DNA from: Desarmillaria ectypa
Taxonomy: Eukaryota > Basidiomycota > Agaricomycetes > Agaricales > Physalacriaceae
Direction of reading: 5' to 3'
DNA: 64,000 nucleotides
Assembly (NCBI GenBank): GCA_030407005.1
Contig: JAUDYN010000009.1
Span: 2,418,001 to 2,482,000 of the forward strand
Shown here: positions 44,850 to 56,847 of the stretch, piece after piece
How the letters are laid out: each line of letters opens with the position of its first letter
Numbering within the stretch: the stretch's first letter is position 1
The notes under the pieces: model-generated
The model's database searches: none
The model's input: only the letters and a program-made list of their open reading frames with translations
Told to the model about the DNA's origin: nothing
Made by a program: the position numbers and the translations under genes

Positions 44850-46599
44850 GAAGTCTCCGTCCCAGGTTTTTTTTTGCGCCGGCAACTCGGACCTGGGAGT
44901 TCTGCTTCCTTCGCCTTGGATGCCACTCCTGATAACGAGACGGAACGTCCTTCCTTGGATAGTGAACAGCGGCAACGGTCGATGCGCAGTCGGGATGTGA
45001 TAGAGGTACGATGGTGGCTTCGAAGGGCGATACAAGGATAAACAGGACTAAGAAATACTGCTGCGCAGACGGGAGAAACCATCACGGCACTGCTGTATCG
45101 GGGTATATGATAGGGCCGAGTCTGTGGCGATGGCCTCGCCATGCAAGGATGTCGTAGGTGTGTAAGAGAGATCCAATATCCCGCCGTGTGATAAGGAATA
45201 TCATATGCTGAAATCGCTTTGCAATGCAACCCGCGAGTTGCGGGAACCAAAATATGAGGTCGGAACGTTCCTCTTCGTACCTTGTCCGCACACTGAACCA
45301 GTACCCAAAGGGACTTGGTCCGAGGAACAGTGCCCCACTACCAGCCAGCAACACCCTTGCCTTCTATCTCGGGTTCTTCCTGACATCCACCACCCTAAGC
45401 CTTATCGAGCTGAGTCTGCGACCATTAGCAGTCATTAATTCATTGTCGAAGACCTTCGAGAGAATTACGAGTTCAAATGGTCATTCGAAAAGGAATGTGC
45501 CTGATGCACCTCGCCGGCCCGATCCGATACGTCGGACCGTGGCTGTGTAATACTACCTACCTACCTACCTCGACGCGACTTCAGCGTGACTTACGCTTTA
45601 CGCCACCACGTCCTCGCGTATATTCATATTTCGGTGGTATTTTACTCATTTTTTCATGTTTCAAACTGACCGGGTACGCGGCGCGTACATGTTTCTAGTT
45701 TCATTGCAACCTTGTATTATTGCTTCAGCATTTTGTTCTTCCGCTTATCTGCTGTTCATGTGTTCATATTTTATTTTATTTTTCGAAAGGACGTTGCGCA
45801 TATTCTGTGGAAGCGTTTCCTCTTGTTGTAACACTTGCCCCTACTAGTGAGTGATTTCCCCTCCACTTAAACGTCTTTGGATATACGGTTCGATTCCTGC
45901 TACGTTGGCGCACACTTTAGATATATTTACAGGTGATAATCGATGTCTGTCCCATATACACCTGATGAGACACGTAAGCCTCTCCGACAACGTTGTATTT
46001 GTCTAGTCTACGATTTCTACAGGCACATCAAGGGCGAGTGGTTCGACGTGCGCTAAGGAAATCGTACTGGAAGTAGAAAGAGTGGGCTTTCTATCGCCTT
46101 GAACACACGAGTATTGTTGTGACTGATCATCAGGTATCGAAGAAAGAAGGTCTATTTTTGTATACAGACTTATACGCAGCGATAACGTCATCATGGATCC
46201 ACCACCCAGCTGGAGAAACAGGTGCCTGCCTAAAGTTTCGGAGTCTATCGGTGCGCATCTATATTGAGGGACACTCTCAGAAACAACTGTCATAGCTTGT
46301 TTTAGACAATTCACTCAGTTAATACATGAGGTGATGCTTCTGGTTCCAATGATTGAGTTATCTCTTCACTAGCTTGGCGGTTACTTCCCATGCTTGGTTC
46401 GTGCATACCGGCTCGTGTCGCATTCCTGGGAGCCTGGTACTGTAAGGGCTAATCCAGTGAATCAACAATGCGTTCTGTAAAATGCCGTAAACCTCAACGT
46501 TCCAATCTGCCCGACATGCGGACGTGTGGACGTCAAAATTACATTAGTATCAGTCGCCTCGTTCTCGCGGTATCTCTCTCTTGTCTCCCACAAACATTT
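44850..46599. other. Upstream region of the DUF6535 gene; no other gene supported
   Basis: Includes a (CTAC)n microsatellite at about 45550-45568 and a block at 46150-46220 that has a decayed copy near 37985-38065. From about 45575 the sequence has scattered matches to 63330-63770 upstream of the second DUF6535 gene (cgacttcagcgtgac/cgacttttgc, tttcggtggtatttta/tttcggtggtatttaa, tgcgttctgtaaaa/tgcgttctgtaaac), so the promoter was duplicated with the gene. A hydrophobic minus-strand frame at 45082-45354 has no recognised homology. Confidence 0.5.
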
Positions 46600-49500
46600 A
46601 TGATGGAGCAGGATATGCCCTCCGACATTCGAGACGAAAAACCACAGGATCCAATTTCTAATGACAAAGAGATTGGAATTGATGACGAACTGGACAACTC
46701 CTCACAATGCTCCCAAATTTCGTCGGACGATCCTGATAATTCCCAGACTTTGTCACCACATGCCAGTAGTACGACAGGCGAAGAGAAGAATACACCCTCT
46801 CCTGACAAGGAACATACTCCGCGTAGAACCAGGAAACCCCACCCATCGATGTTTAATCTACCGCCGCGATCTGCAAGTACGCCTGTGGGAGTGCCAACCG
46901 GTGGTATGCTGATTTCTTCAAGCGTTACTCCCGTCCTCACACACCATTCTAGGTGACTATCGAGCGTATGCACCCAGTCCACCTTTTGAAGAAGCCGGGC
47001 CAACGTCTAGCATATGGAGAGCTTATCTGGACGAAAGCCAGATTTACGACGTTGATATGCTTGGAAACCAGAGAGGACAAGTGAATATCCTCCTCGTTTT
47101 TGTGAGCTTATTCAGTTAAACACACGACATATCACTTTAATTTCTCTCCCTTGTAGGCGGGTTTATTCTCTGCGATTGTGAGCGCCTTCATTTCACAATC
47201 TGCGGGAAGTCTACAGCCAAACTATCAACAAATTTCGGCACTTTTACTGTTCGATCAGATCAATATACAACGTGCCCTAGCTAACGGCACCTCCCTTGAC
47301 CGCATCACAACATCCGGCGCTGACCCCACGGCTCATTTTACTCCGAAACCTTCCGACTCATGGGTAAATGGATTATGGTTCGCGAGTCTCGCTTTCAGTC
47401 TTGCAACTGCGTTATTCGCCGTTCTTGCAGACGAGTGGTATTGCCATTATCTGTCGCCGACCACCGGGGACCCCCAAGTCCGCAGTCGTACTCGGCATTT
47501 ACGTTACAAGGGTCTTCTCAATTGGCGCGTCAGCACCTTGATTGGCCTCCTACCCCTGATGTTGTACCTATCCCTTGGTCTGTTCTTCGCGGGCCTTGTA
47601 CTTTATCTCTTACCGCAACAGCAGAGAATTGCGCTCGTGATAGGAATCATATCCCTTGCCACATTTATCGTCTACATCTTCACCAACATTCTCCCGCTAA
47701 TATTCCCGGAGTGTCCATATAAAACACCCCTCTCCTCGATTGCGTACGCCATCATCATCTGGATGCTTCGACGATCCACCGCCATCCTGGGGATGACTCC
47801 ATCGCTAGCGTTCGAGTTTTATCCTAAGATAAAAACATTGGACGGTTTCGAGATCTACGCTGCAGAAAGATCACATGTCAAAAACGAAGTCGATGCACTT
47901 CTTTGGCTGTATGTGAGATCTTCAACCTCAGCCATCCGACGTCTCGTGATTTATGCTCTTTCTGGATTGCCTGAAGAGTATACTTTGGACGTCTATAATA
48001 TTTTCCACCCTTACTGGGATGAAATACGGGATGAGAAGGAAAGAATGCTGATGGATTGTATGGAGATGACCCGACATGGGCCTACTCGGTGGATTCCCAA
48101 GGATATTCCCAATATCGACCGTAGAATCGAGCCTCTCCTCCGACTGGAGATTCTCTTTGGTCCATTACGCCGAAAGTTCCCGTCCGAGCTCTTCAGAGAG
48201 CATAATCTGGATTTCTCGACGACCGATATCTCGGATAGCTTGTTGATAACTCTATCTTCTATTGAAGATACCCACATCGAAAAGCCCACACACCTTGCTT
48301 TGCAAAAGGAAGTTGCTATGAACGCTCTAGCGGACTATAGTTTTCACCATCCGGTCGTTTGGGATCATCTCTTACTTCGTGCGGTTGATCAAGGGTTATT
48401 CAGTGGCAAGGGTGACACCGTTTTCACGTTGGAGACGTGTTTGGGACTGGTGAAATTCCTATCTATCCCTGAAAGGAATCCTTCTGCATCGTACAGCTGC
48501 ACTTTGGCGGAAGCTGCAGCAAATTACCATGAAGACGACGTTATCAGTGCTCTTCTCTCTTTCTTCGAGAAATTCGATTCATATAAAGGCTCGATAGACC
48601 ATCAACCGAGACTTTTACTCGCCATTATACGTTTCTTGGTGCTTGACGCGGAGAATTCCCCATTAGTAAATTCTATCGGCCTTCTGGGACAACGTCCTCA
48701 TACGTATACAACCTTCATGTCCAAGCACCGGCTATTGGAGGTTGTACTACATGTGGTCAACAGAAGTATGCATGGCTCGTACAGCTCTCAGTTGTCATTT
48801 TTCCATGACGGAGTCTTCAAGGCGATACACTCTTACATCGCATCCAATTTATTCACTATGGATCCTGTGAATTCGGAGGAATATGACCTCGTTTCGACCT
48901 GCCGTAATCATGCTCTTGCATGCATGACTTGCTTTATAAATCGGGGCTCAGAATTTGGCGTCAATATACCACTCGCAGAATGGGCTACGAGGCCCTTCTT
49001 TTCCAACATCAATAAAATCATCGTTCGAGTGTTCGGCTACTATTTTTCCGATATCGGGTGCTATGGCTCTCAATTTCGCGTGATGAGTTTTTTGTTGGGT
49101 CAAGGATTCTCTGGGGGAATCGTCGATGCTTACGATACCTTCCAAGAGGAAGGCGTGTTGAAGCATATAGTGCGGCGAAGTGAACTCCAACTGTGGCTCA
49201 TCGAAGGACTTCAGAATTATATCATCGGGATCTCGGAAGCTGCTAACAAAACAGGGACGTGTCCAGATATCCAGTCAGAAGGCTTCCTTCAAAGTCATAT
49301 TGAAGACCTCCATCAAGCGCGTGTCATTCGTGGTATTTGTGCGAGCATCGTGCAGAGCGATACTCCACCACACCCTATCTTATCGTCCCTTGCTTCGATC
49401 GCTCCTGATCACCCAGAATGGCCGGAAATCTTGGCAATATTACACTCTCCGAATGCCAAATATTCTATCAAGAACTACGAATTCAGGTTGATCAACCCCG

Positions 49501-49770
49501 GGTGCGACGAGGAGAGTTTGAAGAGGGATTTGAAAGAGACTGTTCATATTCTGGCAGAGTGTCTTGTGGTGGCGAAGGATCGCAAAAACGAAATGCACCA
49601 GGTAGGTAAATTATGTATATCTATCGATCTGCTGTTAACTAAATGTTCTGATATAATCGTCGAAGAGCTCCAGCCGATCGCTGGAAGCTCACCGCGCATC
49701 CCGATGGAGAAAATGGAAGAAAAAGCTACGGGACCTCAATATGGACGTTGAGCTAGGAGGGATAGAATGA
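46600..49770 (+). CDS. DUF6535 membrane protein
   Basis: Exons 46600-46903, 46953-47101, 47157-49601 and 49666-49770 give 1000 residues in an intact frame. The start is ATGATG at 46600; the second ATG aligns with the paralogue start at 63770. An acidic, Ser-rich N-terminus precedes the DUF6535 domain (about residues 105-290: WRAYLDESQIYDVDM, LLVFAGLFSAIVSAFI, SWVNGLWFASLAFSLATALF, then two more hydrophobic helices to NILPLIFPECPY), four predicted membrane spans in all. The remaining about 700 residues are cytosolic and helical. An intron at 49602-49665 (GTAGGT donor) is preferred because it yields the basic end RWRKWKKKLRDLN; unspliced, the frame would stop at 49754. The family is Agaricomycete-specific and its function is unknown. 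Confidence 0.88.
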
Positions 49771-51229
49771 CGCGTGACCTACTCTGGATTCCTTACGATA
49801 GACAATTTATGTATAGTAGCTATTTGAAAATGATTAGACGGATTCATGCGCTAGTATCAGATCGAGCCGGTGGGTGCGTGGGAATAAAACCGCCTATACG
49901 CACCCAGGTAGATGTGAGAACAGGCAAAAAAAAAAATATATGGGGGCGCTGGGAGGAAAAGTACTAAATGCATCTATCGGGCTAGATCTATTTTTGGAGA
50001 TTCGTACCCCGAAGCAAGCCAGTGAGCCCGGAACCTCTCGTCGAGTTCTTGCTCGCCTTTCTCCTTTCCTTCTATTTCTCACGTTAGGGCATGCAGGAAC
50101 GATGCTAAGAAGTGTCCTTTCATCTGTGCGTTTTCCCATAGACTTTAAAGCAAAGTGGAGTCTGAGGTGAACGCTGGGAAATGCTGTGGTGAGACAATGA
50201 ATAGAAACTCATGCAGGATGCACACTGGGGACAAGGCCATTGTATCTAATAAGTTGCGTCTACCTCTTCCCCATCAGCACATGGATCTTACACCGGTTAA
50301 AAAATGAGCTGTTACTATTGTTATCTGCGACAAAAATGACCTTCTCTACAGGTTGAGGTCTTCCGAGTCCTGGCTCCTTGGGCCGAATGAAATGTTGCCT
50401 CGCCTAGGTGGTCTTTCCAGGGGGCGTCTCGAATCATCTTGGGAATGAGACAATCAAGATGCGAAATTATCGGAACAGAGGGGGAGTCGATAGTGAGAGG
50501 AAGGTGAAAAAGGCGAACCGCGACTCTTACAACGTGCCAGCCAATTCATGTGCGTTTTCTCCTCTCACTATCGATAGCGAATGAGGCCAGGGCACGAGAA
50601 AGTGAACTCCAGGATTGACGATATTGGTTAGGAATCTGCCGAAATCAGGATATGAGAGTGAGGGGCGACAAGGGATGATCGAAGCGAGGTAGGATATGTT
50701 ATAAAGATGTATGTCGTTAGGGAATAGAATGGATTCTGGCAAAGGTTCGTGAGGAGATCTGAGAGGTCCGGTTTGCGAGGTAAAGGCGTAGTCAGGAAGC
50801 GAGGAGATTAGCAAGCGGTAGGCGTAACCGATCAGATGCTTAATTCACACAATGAAGTGGATTTGAAGATGAGTAGATTGATTTATTTTTACAATGTTAC
50901 AGATGGTATTTATATACTAAAGGGCTCGAGTCATGAATATTCTACAATATTCCATTATATTCTAGTATGAGCAAGAAGAATAGCGAAAGTAAGAGAAAAT
51001 TATGTGTGAGTCACTGCTAGGACCGAGAAGGCCGAGTGTAGGCATGTGTTGACTCATGCACCGAGTTTACGGATACGCGAGATCCATAACAAGAGTCGTA
51101 GGGGTAACAATAAAAATTTAGGGAAAAAAAGCATATACATGGACGAGGAAATGGAAATTTTGCCGAGGTTGCACGTTGGTGAGGATAAACGATATGCAAA
51201 GGTTGGTTATGACTCCTAAATATGAAGAT
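49771..51229. other. Intergenic; possible short minus-strand frame
   Basis: A 95-codon minus-strand frame at 50527-50814 (LISSLPDYAFTSQTGPL ... PDFGRFLTNIVNPGVHF) extends upstream without an ATG and has a plausible composition, but I recognise no family. The rest is featureless apart from a poly-A run near 49926. Confidence 0.35.
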
Positions 51230-51450
51230 TCGATTAGAGGACGAGATGAAGCTGGATTTGGGATCAGAGTATACGTATGTTGAGTCGGTATTGGGGTCGG
51301 TAGTAGCGTGACAATGGATATTCGGGAAAAAAGAGAGAAAGCTTTCTGAGTGTGGTGGATGCGAGGACCCGCCGTGCGACGAGGAATACCCATAGCGCAT
51401 AGGGATGGAGGTGTGAGGGGAGAGGCGGGTCCTGAACGTGATATGCACGA
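51230..51450 (-). repeat. Dispersed four-copy repeat, copy 2
   Basis: Shares gattagaggacgaga, gttgagtcggtattggggtc and tagcgtgacaatgga with copy 3 at 60380-60690 (attagaggacgaag, cttgagtcggcgttagag, tagcggtgacaatgga). The match fades after about 51430. Confidence 0.5.
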
Positions 51451-51880
51451 GGCTTGCATGATCCTTGATCGGCTACCCGAATCCAGATATCCTGCGAATA
51501 TCATGCATCGACGGACTGACTCGACGACGCGATCACGGTCCCTCATGCCGGCCCTGCCCTCAAGTTTAAAAAGTGACGTCATTGGCCCGATCTTGCCGTG
51601 CAAGGGCCAAGGGCGATCTCTGAAGCGGGGCTCTTATATCCGAATTCATTCAAACTCAAGCTCCGTGTTCTTCCTCACATTTTCCAAATCGACGGTCAAA
51701 GTCCGGGTACCATTTGAGAACGGTCATTCAAAACAAAAGCCACTCCTTCGTTGCATGATATCTCTCAATGTCGTCCTTGCGTGGTCGGATGTGCCTTGAC
51801 AGTCGTCGGTGAAGGTGAGCACCGCTTTTGTATCATTGGACAGGGTTTCCTTTCACCCGATGAGGTCCGGGGGCGTTATG

Positions 51881-51888
51881 TCACGTGA
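51881..51888 (+). promoter_or_regulatory. Palindromic TCACGTGA site upstream of RCF2
   Basis: A full 8-bp palindrome with a CACGTG E-box core, 136 bp before the RCF2 start. Such sites bind bHLH regulators (Cbf1-type) in fungi. It is placed by motif only. Confidence 0.45.
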
Positions 51889-51928
51889 TGGAATTTCGAT
51901 TCTACATTGTTACTTGTGGGAGGACCCG

Positions 51929-51936
51929 TATATATA
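51929..51936 (+). promoter_or_regulatory. TATA box of RCF2
   Basis: The sequence tatatataa, about 90 bp before the ATG at 52024, is followed by a pyrimidine-rich stretch (cattcctttctcctctct). Confidence 0.5.
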
Positions 51937-52023
51937 AGCTTCAGCCCCGTCGATTATCCCATCATTCCTTTCTCCTCTCTAGTTACGAACTACCAGCCCC
52001 TCCGTTCCCTTTGACGTTCAAAA

Positions 52024-52988
52024 ATGAAGGTATGGGGCGAGACCTATATGTTATTTCATCTTGTCGGTGGTTAACGGGTGTCATACAGATCGATTTGACC
52101 CAGGAGCAGCTCGTAGGGCACAATAATGCCACTATGCGGGGTGCTGTTGAGGGCTTTGCTGCTGGAACTGGATTTGGCATGGCAGGCTCAGCCGCTTTGG
52201 CTCGCTATTCTGCAGGCTATCGGGCCCTTCCCCCTTCCCTCAAAGCTCTCGGTATCATTTTTGTTGCGGCACCTGCATTTGCTATCCAAGCCGAACGCCG
52301 TGGTATCGAATTCGACAAATCTCAATGGTGAGTCTCTTCGCTACTTTGTGGGAGGACTTTGTTTCTCTGACTGGGGGTATTATGATCACAGGCGGGATTC
52401 AACTGCCAACTTGCTCGACGAGAAGGAACGTCAGAAAGAAGAACGATGGCAAAATCTGGCTTTTGGTGCAAGGCTGACGGATTGGGCTCAGCGACATGAA
52501 TATTCCGTATTTCTGGGCGGCTGGGCTGCTAGTCTTGGGTTGGCTGGTGCTATCATTTCACGAGATAAGTGAGTGGTTGTATGGTTCGCTTCGTGCTGTC
52601 ACGGTAGCTGATATTGCCTCAAGATTACAAACAACTGCTCAAAAGGTGCTACTGCTGCTCACACGTTTACTTAACCGTGGTCTGACCTGGCGGATAGGTT
52701 GTGCAAGCCCGTATGTGGGCTCAAGCACTAGCGATTGCCCTCATACTAGGAACTGCAGCCTTCAAGGCTCACCAGAGCCGCAACTCTGCTCCAGTCAGTT
52801 ATTTACTCTACTGCGTGCCAGAAGAATACAAGTTTTAATATCTGTCATCCACAGGTCAAGGATCATTCTTGGATGGAGGTGGTATGTAACCGGCCGTGCT
52901 TGACTCCATTGCGTATTTTCTAACGGTTTTGTTGCAGCTCGAACAGCAGGAGCGTGCACGTAAGAATGAAGAAGCACGCCTGAAATAG
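52024..52988 (+). CDS. RCF2: Respiratory supercomplex factor 2 (HIG1 domain)
   Basis: Seven exons encode 205 residues: 52024-52029, 52089-52327, 52392-52568, 52624-52645, 52698-52793, 52855-52881, 52938-52988. The first exon is only ATG AAG. Conserved parts are RGAVEGFAAGTGFGMAGSAA, then YRALPPSLKALGIIFVAAPA with QAERRGIEF; the HIG1 part is DWAQRHEYSVFLGGWAASLG then QTTAQKVVQARMWAQALAIA. The tail is HSWMEVLEQQERARKNEEAR. Rcf2 is an inner mitochondrial membrane protein that binds cytochrome c oxidase and stabilises complex III-IV supercomplexes. Length and motif order match fungal Rcf2 (yeast is 224 residues). Upstream TATA and CACGTG elements fit a housekeeping, respiration-linked promoter. 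Confidence 0.92.
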
Positions 52989-53090
52989 CTTGCTTCACTC
53001 GAGGCTTCCCGTCTTGCCGTCCGGTGTTCGAAGGCTCTCCCTCCATATTCTTCCACGTTCTCAAACCACTGGCAACCGTCTGAGTGAGAG

Positions 53091-53423
53091 GTGATAATAA
53101 CACACTTTCTGTCCCCTGAAATCACAGACAAGCGCCTCCTATTGTGGCCGGAATCGATCCCAGACGAGTCGCTACGGCCTCGGGTGAGTAGTAGGAAACC
53201 GGGATTTCTGCTCGCAAGTCTCACGGCCTATATCACCATCTCTGTTTTTTGCGCCCTAACCATTCTCGGCTTGTGGGCTTTTAAATATGAAAGACAAAAA
53301 GAAAGAATTGGAATGAGTCATGTCTTCAAGGGTTCTCCGTTTCCACGCCACAGACGCGTCTTCACCGCGGCGCGTAGGCTGGCTATTCACCATCGTTTGA
53401 AATACTCAACCTCGCCGCTTTAA
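53091..53423 (+). CDS. Hypothetical single-pass membrane protein
   Basis: A 110-codon frame with one strong hydrophobic segment (residues 42-66: GFLLASLTAYITISVFCALT, then ILGLW) followed by a basic, Arg-rich tail (RRVFTAARRLAIHHRL). It lies about 100 bp after RCF2 on the same strand. No family recognised. A GTGAGT at about 53183 could be a donor, so the boundaries are unsure. It could be RCF2 3' sequence that happens to be open. Confidence 0.35.
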   Translation: MIITHFLSPEITDKRLLLWPESIPDESLRPRVSSRKPGFLLASLTAYITISVFCALTILGLWAFKYERQKERIGMSHVFKGSPFPRHRRVFTAARRLAIHHRLKYSTSPL

Positions 53424-53767
53424 ACCAATGGAGATATCATTCCCAGTCAAAATTATGTGCATGCTCAGAGACGTCTGTCGATAATTTCGTTCGCCCTATA
53501 TACGCTAGTCGAAGTCCACTAGCTGTATAAAAGATCAAATAGAATGAGACAGAAACATGCGCGGGATGATCGCAAGTCCCTCTTGGTCTTGGCACACGTG
53601 TTTATCGCGCTCAAATCTTCGTCTACTGCAGTCTCTCTGCTACCTTCCAAGTGTGTTGACATAAATTTCTCCATGATATATGTATGCTAATTCTTGCTAT
53701 CGAGGAGCATATGAATGTACAAAGTTTCAGAGAATGCAGAACGATCTATAGTTGAGTTACTCAGTGA

Positions 53768-54578
53768 TGGTGAGTCGCTCATCGAAGAAACGTCGCACCA
53801 AGGAATCAAAGTACGCCTCGAACAAGAAGTCGTCGAAAATGGCTGCTCTGTCTGGTACATGTTTATTCTTTTCTTTGACTTGTTCTAGTTTATTTCTTTC
53901 TAGGAGGACCGTTGTACATCGACTTTGCGGTTGGATTAGGGACTTGCATTAACCATTGCTCGAATCCAGGGCTGGGGTGAAGGTTGCGATGCGCAGAACT
54001 ACTGCCGGAGAACTACAGTTATCAAAAATCGATTCCAATGGTAAAACTGGTTGCTCTAGCAATGTGGTTATCAAAGGTTAGAGTCATCGCTTCTATACTT
54101 ATGTCATATTTAGATCCTACGGCGCCTACTAGTGCTATCAGAACCTCAGGAACGTCTGGACATCTTGCTTTAGCAAAGTCTCCACTGAGACTCCCCAACG
54201 AAGCTGGCAAGACGTCTATCGATACAAACTCAAATAGTGTCTCGAAGAAACCACGTTCAGAAAAAGTTTTGACAAAGAAATGCCCTGCTTCGACACGGCA
54301 GTAACAGGTAACATAATTCTCGACCTTGCGGGAGAACGATCTGGCGCTACCTCAACAAAAGTAACGGCAACGGCAGCGAAGAAAGTTCCCAAGACCCATA
54401 AATCTATGCTGTACCCTGCTGCTACGAATACCACGTAAGCGACAACACATTTGTTCCTTTTTTTTCTCCTACTGACTCCCTGTTTCTGATTCAGGAACGT
54501 TTTATGGTCGCGAATGGTCTTATCAAGAATCCTGGAAGATCAAAATTACTTGATCAGTTTGAACTGTCGCTGAATTAA
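53768..54578 (+). CDS. Hypothetical multi-exon Lys/Ser/Thr-rich protein
   Basis: Likely start ATGGTGAGTCGCTCATCG at 53768 (basic KKRRTKESKYASNKKSSK). Readable exons separated by GT-AG gaps include AMRRTTAGELQLSKIDSNGK (about 53990-54075), a stretch after the intron 54076-54112 (PTAPTSAIRTSGTSGHLALA) to about 54300, TATAAKKVPKTHKSM (about 54363-54410) and VANGLIKNPGRSKLLDQFEL to a TAA at 54578. The exact chain is uncertain around 53900-53990 and 54300. No domain is recognised; it is disordered and basic. Confidence 0.35.
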
Positions 54579-55265
54579 ATGTAAGCGTCACTTATTTCGC
54601 AAAATGCAATCCCTCACAGTATTTTGGATAGGTATTCAAGAAAAAGGCAGTAGAGCTAAGAAGTAAGCCTTTATCAGTTCTTAAGAGATCCGCTGCTCAT
54701 TTTGTTTGCCGCAGAAGAAATGCGTTTGAACGACCTGAGGCGCACGTACAGTTTATGGATGCAGGAAAGGAGGCAGGCATGGCGGCGAGTCTATGGCTAT
54801 CAATATGTATTGCTCTCAACCGAATATAAAGATGTGTATTGATGTGCATTGGTATCTATTCGGAAAGGTCTATAGCCACCCCTGAGTATAATGAAATCTC
54901 CACGAAAAGGCCCATTCCTGGACGTCTGCTGATGCCCACGGATGAATCGATGAACATCTCCCACGTCCACAAACTTTTGACTGGGGATGCCTAAGCGCAC
55001 CTGCATTGCTGGTGCCACCCAAAGAGATTCGATTTTCTCTCGAGGCGAAAGTTGCCCGACAGTCCCTACGCTCGACGTTTTTAAAGGATCAACTATTCCC
55101 CATCATTCTTGTTCATTACACTCTTTTCAGGGGGACAAGAAATCTGCCGTAGGTCACACAGCCGATCTGCCTCGCACGGGGATGAGAAGTGTCAGCTTGA
55201 GAGATATCGCGACGGGGTAATTTTTTTTTCTTGACGATCTGGTCAGAAACAAAGGTACCTCCTAT
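54579..55265. other. Intergenic, nothing recognised
   Basis: No homology or repeats. tcttt (55266-55270) is the left target duplication of the next LTR. Confidence 0.35.
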
Positions 55266-55270
55266 TCTTT

Positions 55271-55487
55271 TGTTGGGATTTTGCTGGAAAGTTCTAGAAG
55301 GAGCAATCCGGCATCATGCCGAGAGTCGATGAGTAAGCACGAGAGTCGTAGAAAGTTGTAGTACATTCTAGATTCCAGTGCGAAGTAGTGTTAATATGAG
55401 CTCTGTAGGAGCCATAGAATAACAATTTCTTTCCATCTGGCTTTACCAGCTTGGAGTCTACCCTGCGCAACACCCAGGATTCCAACA
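55271..55487 (+). repeat. Solo LTR, family S3 (217 bp), perfect target duplication
   Basis: It runs TGTTGGGATTTTGC ... CAGGATTCCAACA, flanked by identical tcttt at 55266-55270 and 55488-55492. It shares the hairpin-bearing block gcaatccggcatcatgccga (near 55303) with the S2 LTR at 16227. Flanking DNA is CpG-normal and its own CpGs remain, so it is comparatively young or unmethylated. Confidence 0.88.
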
Positions 55488-55492
55488 TCTTT

Positions 55493-56847
55493 CCCAGCCC
55501 TTGCTTTTGGTGACAGCCTTGGAGACTTCGCGCCACACAGGGAATCTTTGCCCTGAAATTGAGAGTTGTGCGATAACGACATTACTCATTGTGTAAAACG
55601 AACGTGGAAGCATCGTTCGGAGGGGCGTCCGCTGTGCAGTGTGGACTTGGCCTTGCCCTCATCATGTGCCGCACTCGAACGCTCCCATTCTTACCATGAC
55701 GCTTTTCATTATGTTCCGTAAAACTGGCCGTCTCTTAAAGCACTTCATTTTTTCCTATGACGACACCAGCATTCCAAATTCCGACTTTGTTGAGCTCAGG
55801 TTCTCCTACCTCTTGGTCCTCGGCAGAGCAGCTTTTGTCATCGTTAGACAGGAAAGTACCGCTTGGGCCCGAGTGTTACAGTTGCCTTGTCATCGGGAAT
55901 CATTTCCACTCCACAAAGGCGTTCACTCTCCACGCCAAGGCCAGGCCTCAGCGTCGTTTGAAATTGCGACCCGGAAGGTGACCGACGCGCTCACAGTCAT
56001 GATCAGCACATGCCATCCTCAGACTACCCGCTCTTCACCTCCCTACCGCCATCCATATCGATAAACACAGTTGACGAGAGCCATACTTATAATGCTCTGC
56101 TAGTTATCAAAATGAACGGTGAACTTTGCAGGCTATTGCCGAGCATCCGTCAATTCACCGAATTTCCGATTGTTTACGCCCAGTACGTGTGGACCCATAT
56201 GGCAGGACTGGAGGGATGGCTCGGGACTGCGGTACCGGGGTCGTCTTAGCGATTTACCATTGGAAGTCGAAAGACTTCGAGCGAGGGGGTGGCGGATCAG
56301 GTGCCTGGCTGGCATCGAAGCGTATGTTATTCCTCGATGCTCCTTAACCCCATTTCAGCTTCCTCCGCTCACGGGTGCTTCCCAGAAACGGTTTTTTGCT
56401 CTTGGCTGGTGGTCAAACATTCACCGAAATTTTAATTTCTAGTAATTGAAAACCGTAACACGATGCTCGCTCTCCTATAAAAGAATGGCCTTCCTTCAAA
56501 GCCCAAAAACAAGTAATCAGGACCTAACGGAAGAACGGTTTTATCCTTATGTAGGTTTTTTTTAAAATAGTTTTCCATACCCCCTCACAGTTCACGCAGC
56601 GCAGTGCTCCAGTCCTCTGATGGACACATTTTCACATTTCAGCGCGGACCCACGATGATCTCATCCGGTCTCCAGTTCAGGGCACGTCTCGAAACACAAG
56701 GATTTCTCCTTCGGCCAAAAATCTCAGGCCCTAGACAGTGAAATGCATGAACCGAGTTGCTATTTTTATTGTAGCCACTGCGCGGCTCGGGGGAGAATGC
56801 TTTAAATTCGAGCACTGGCTGACGAGAGTGCTCATTGAAGCACACCC
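55493..56847. other. Intergenic; overlapping open frames without homology
   Basis: Frames at 55639-56064, 55757-55981 and 56010-56249 are open but none has a recognisable family. The last (SISINTVDESHTYNALLVI) looks the most protein-like. I cannot assemble a gene. Confidence 0.35.

Noticed and set aside
45550..45570. CTAC repeats as a CRISPR or telomere-like array
   Set aside because: Only about five 4-bp units; it is an ordinary microsatellite.
45840..45905. tRNA-like B box (ggttcgattcctgc at about 45886)
   Set aside because: No matching A box, acceptor stem or cloverleaf could be paired around it.
47178..49754. Single 857-codon ORF as the complete DUF6535 gene
   Set aside because: It starts at an internal GTG and lacks the conserved N-terminal exons 46600-46903 and 46953-47101, which splice in frame. 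Its last residues differ from the family-like end obtained with the 49602-49665 intron.
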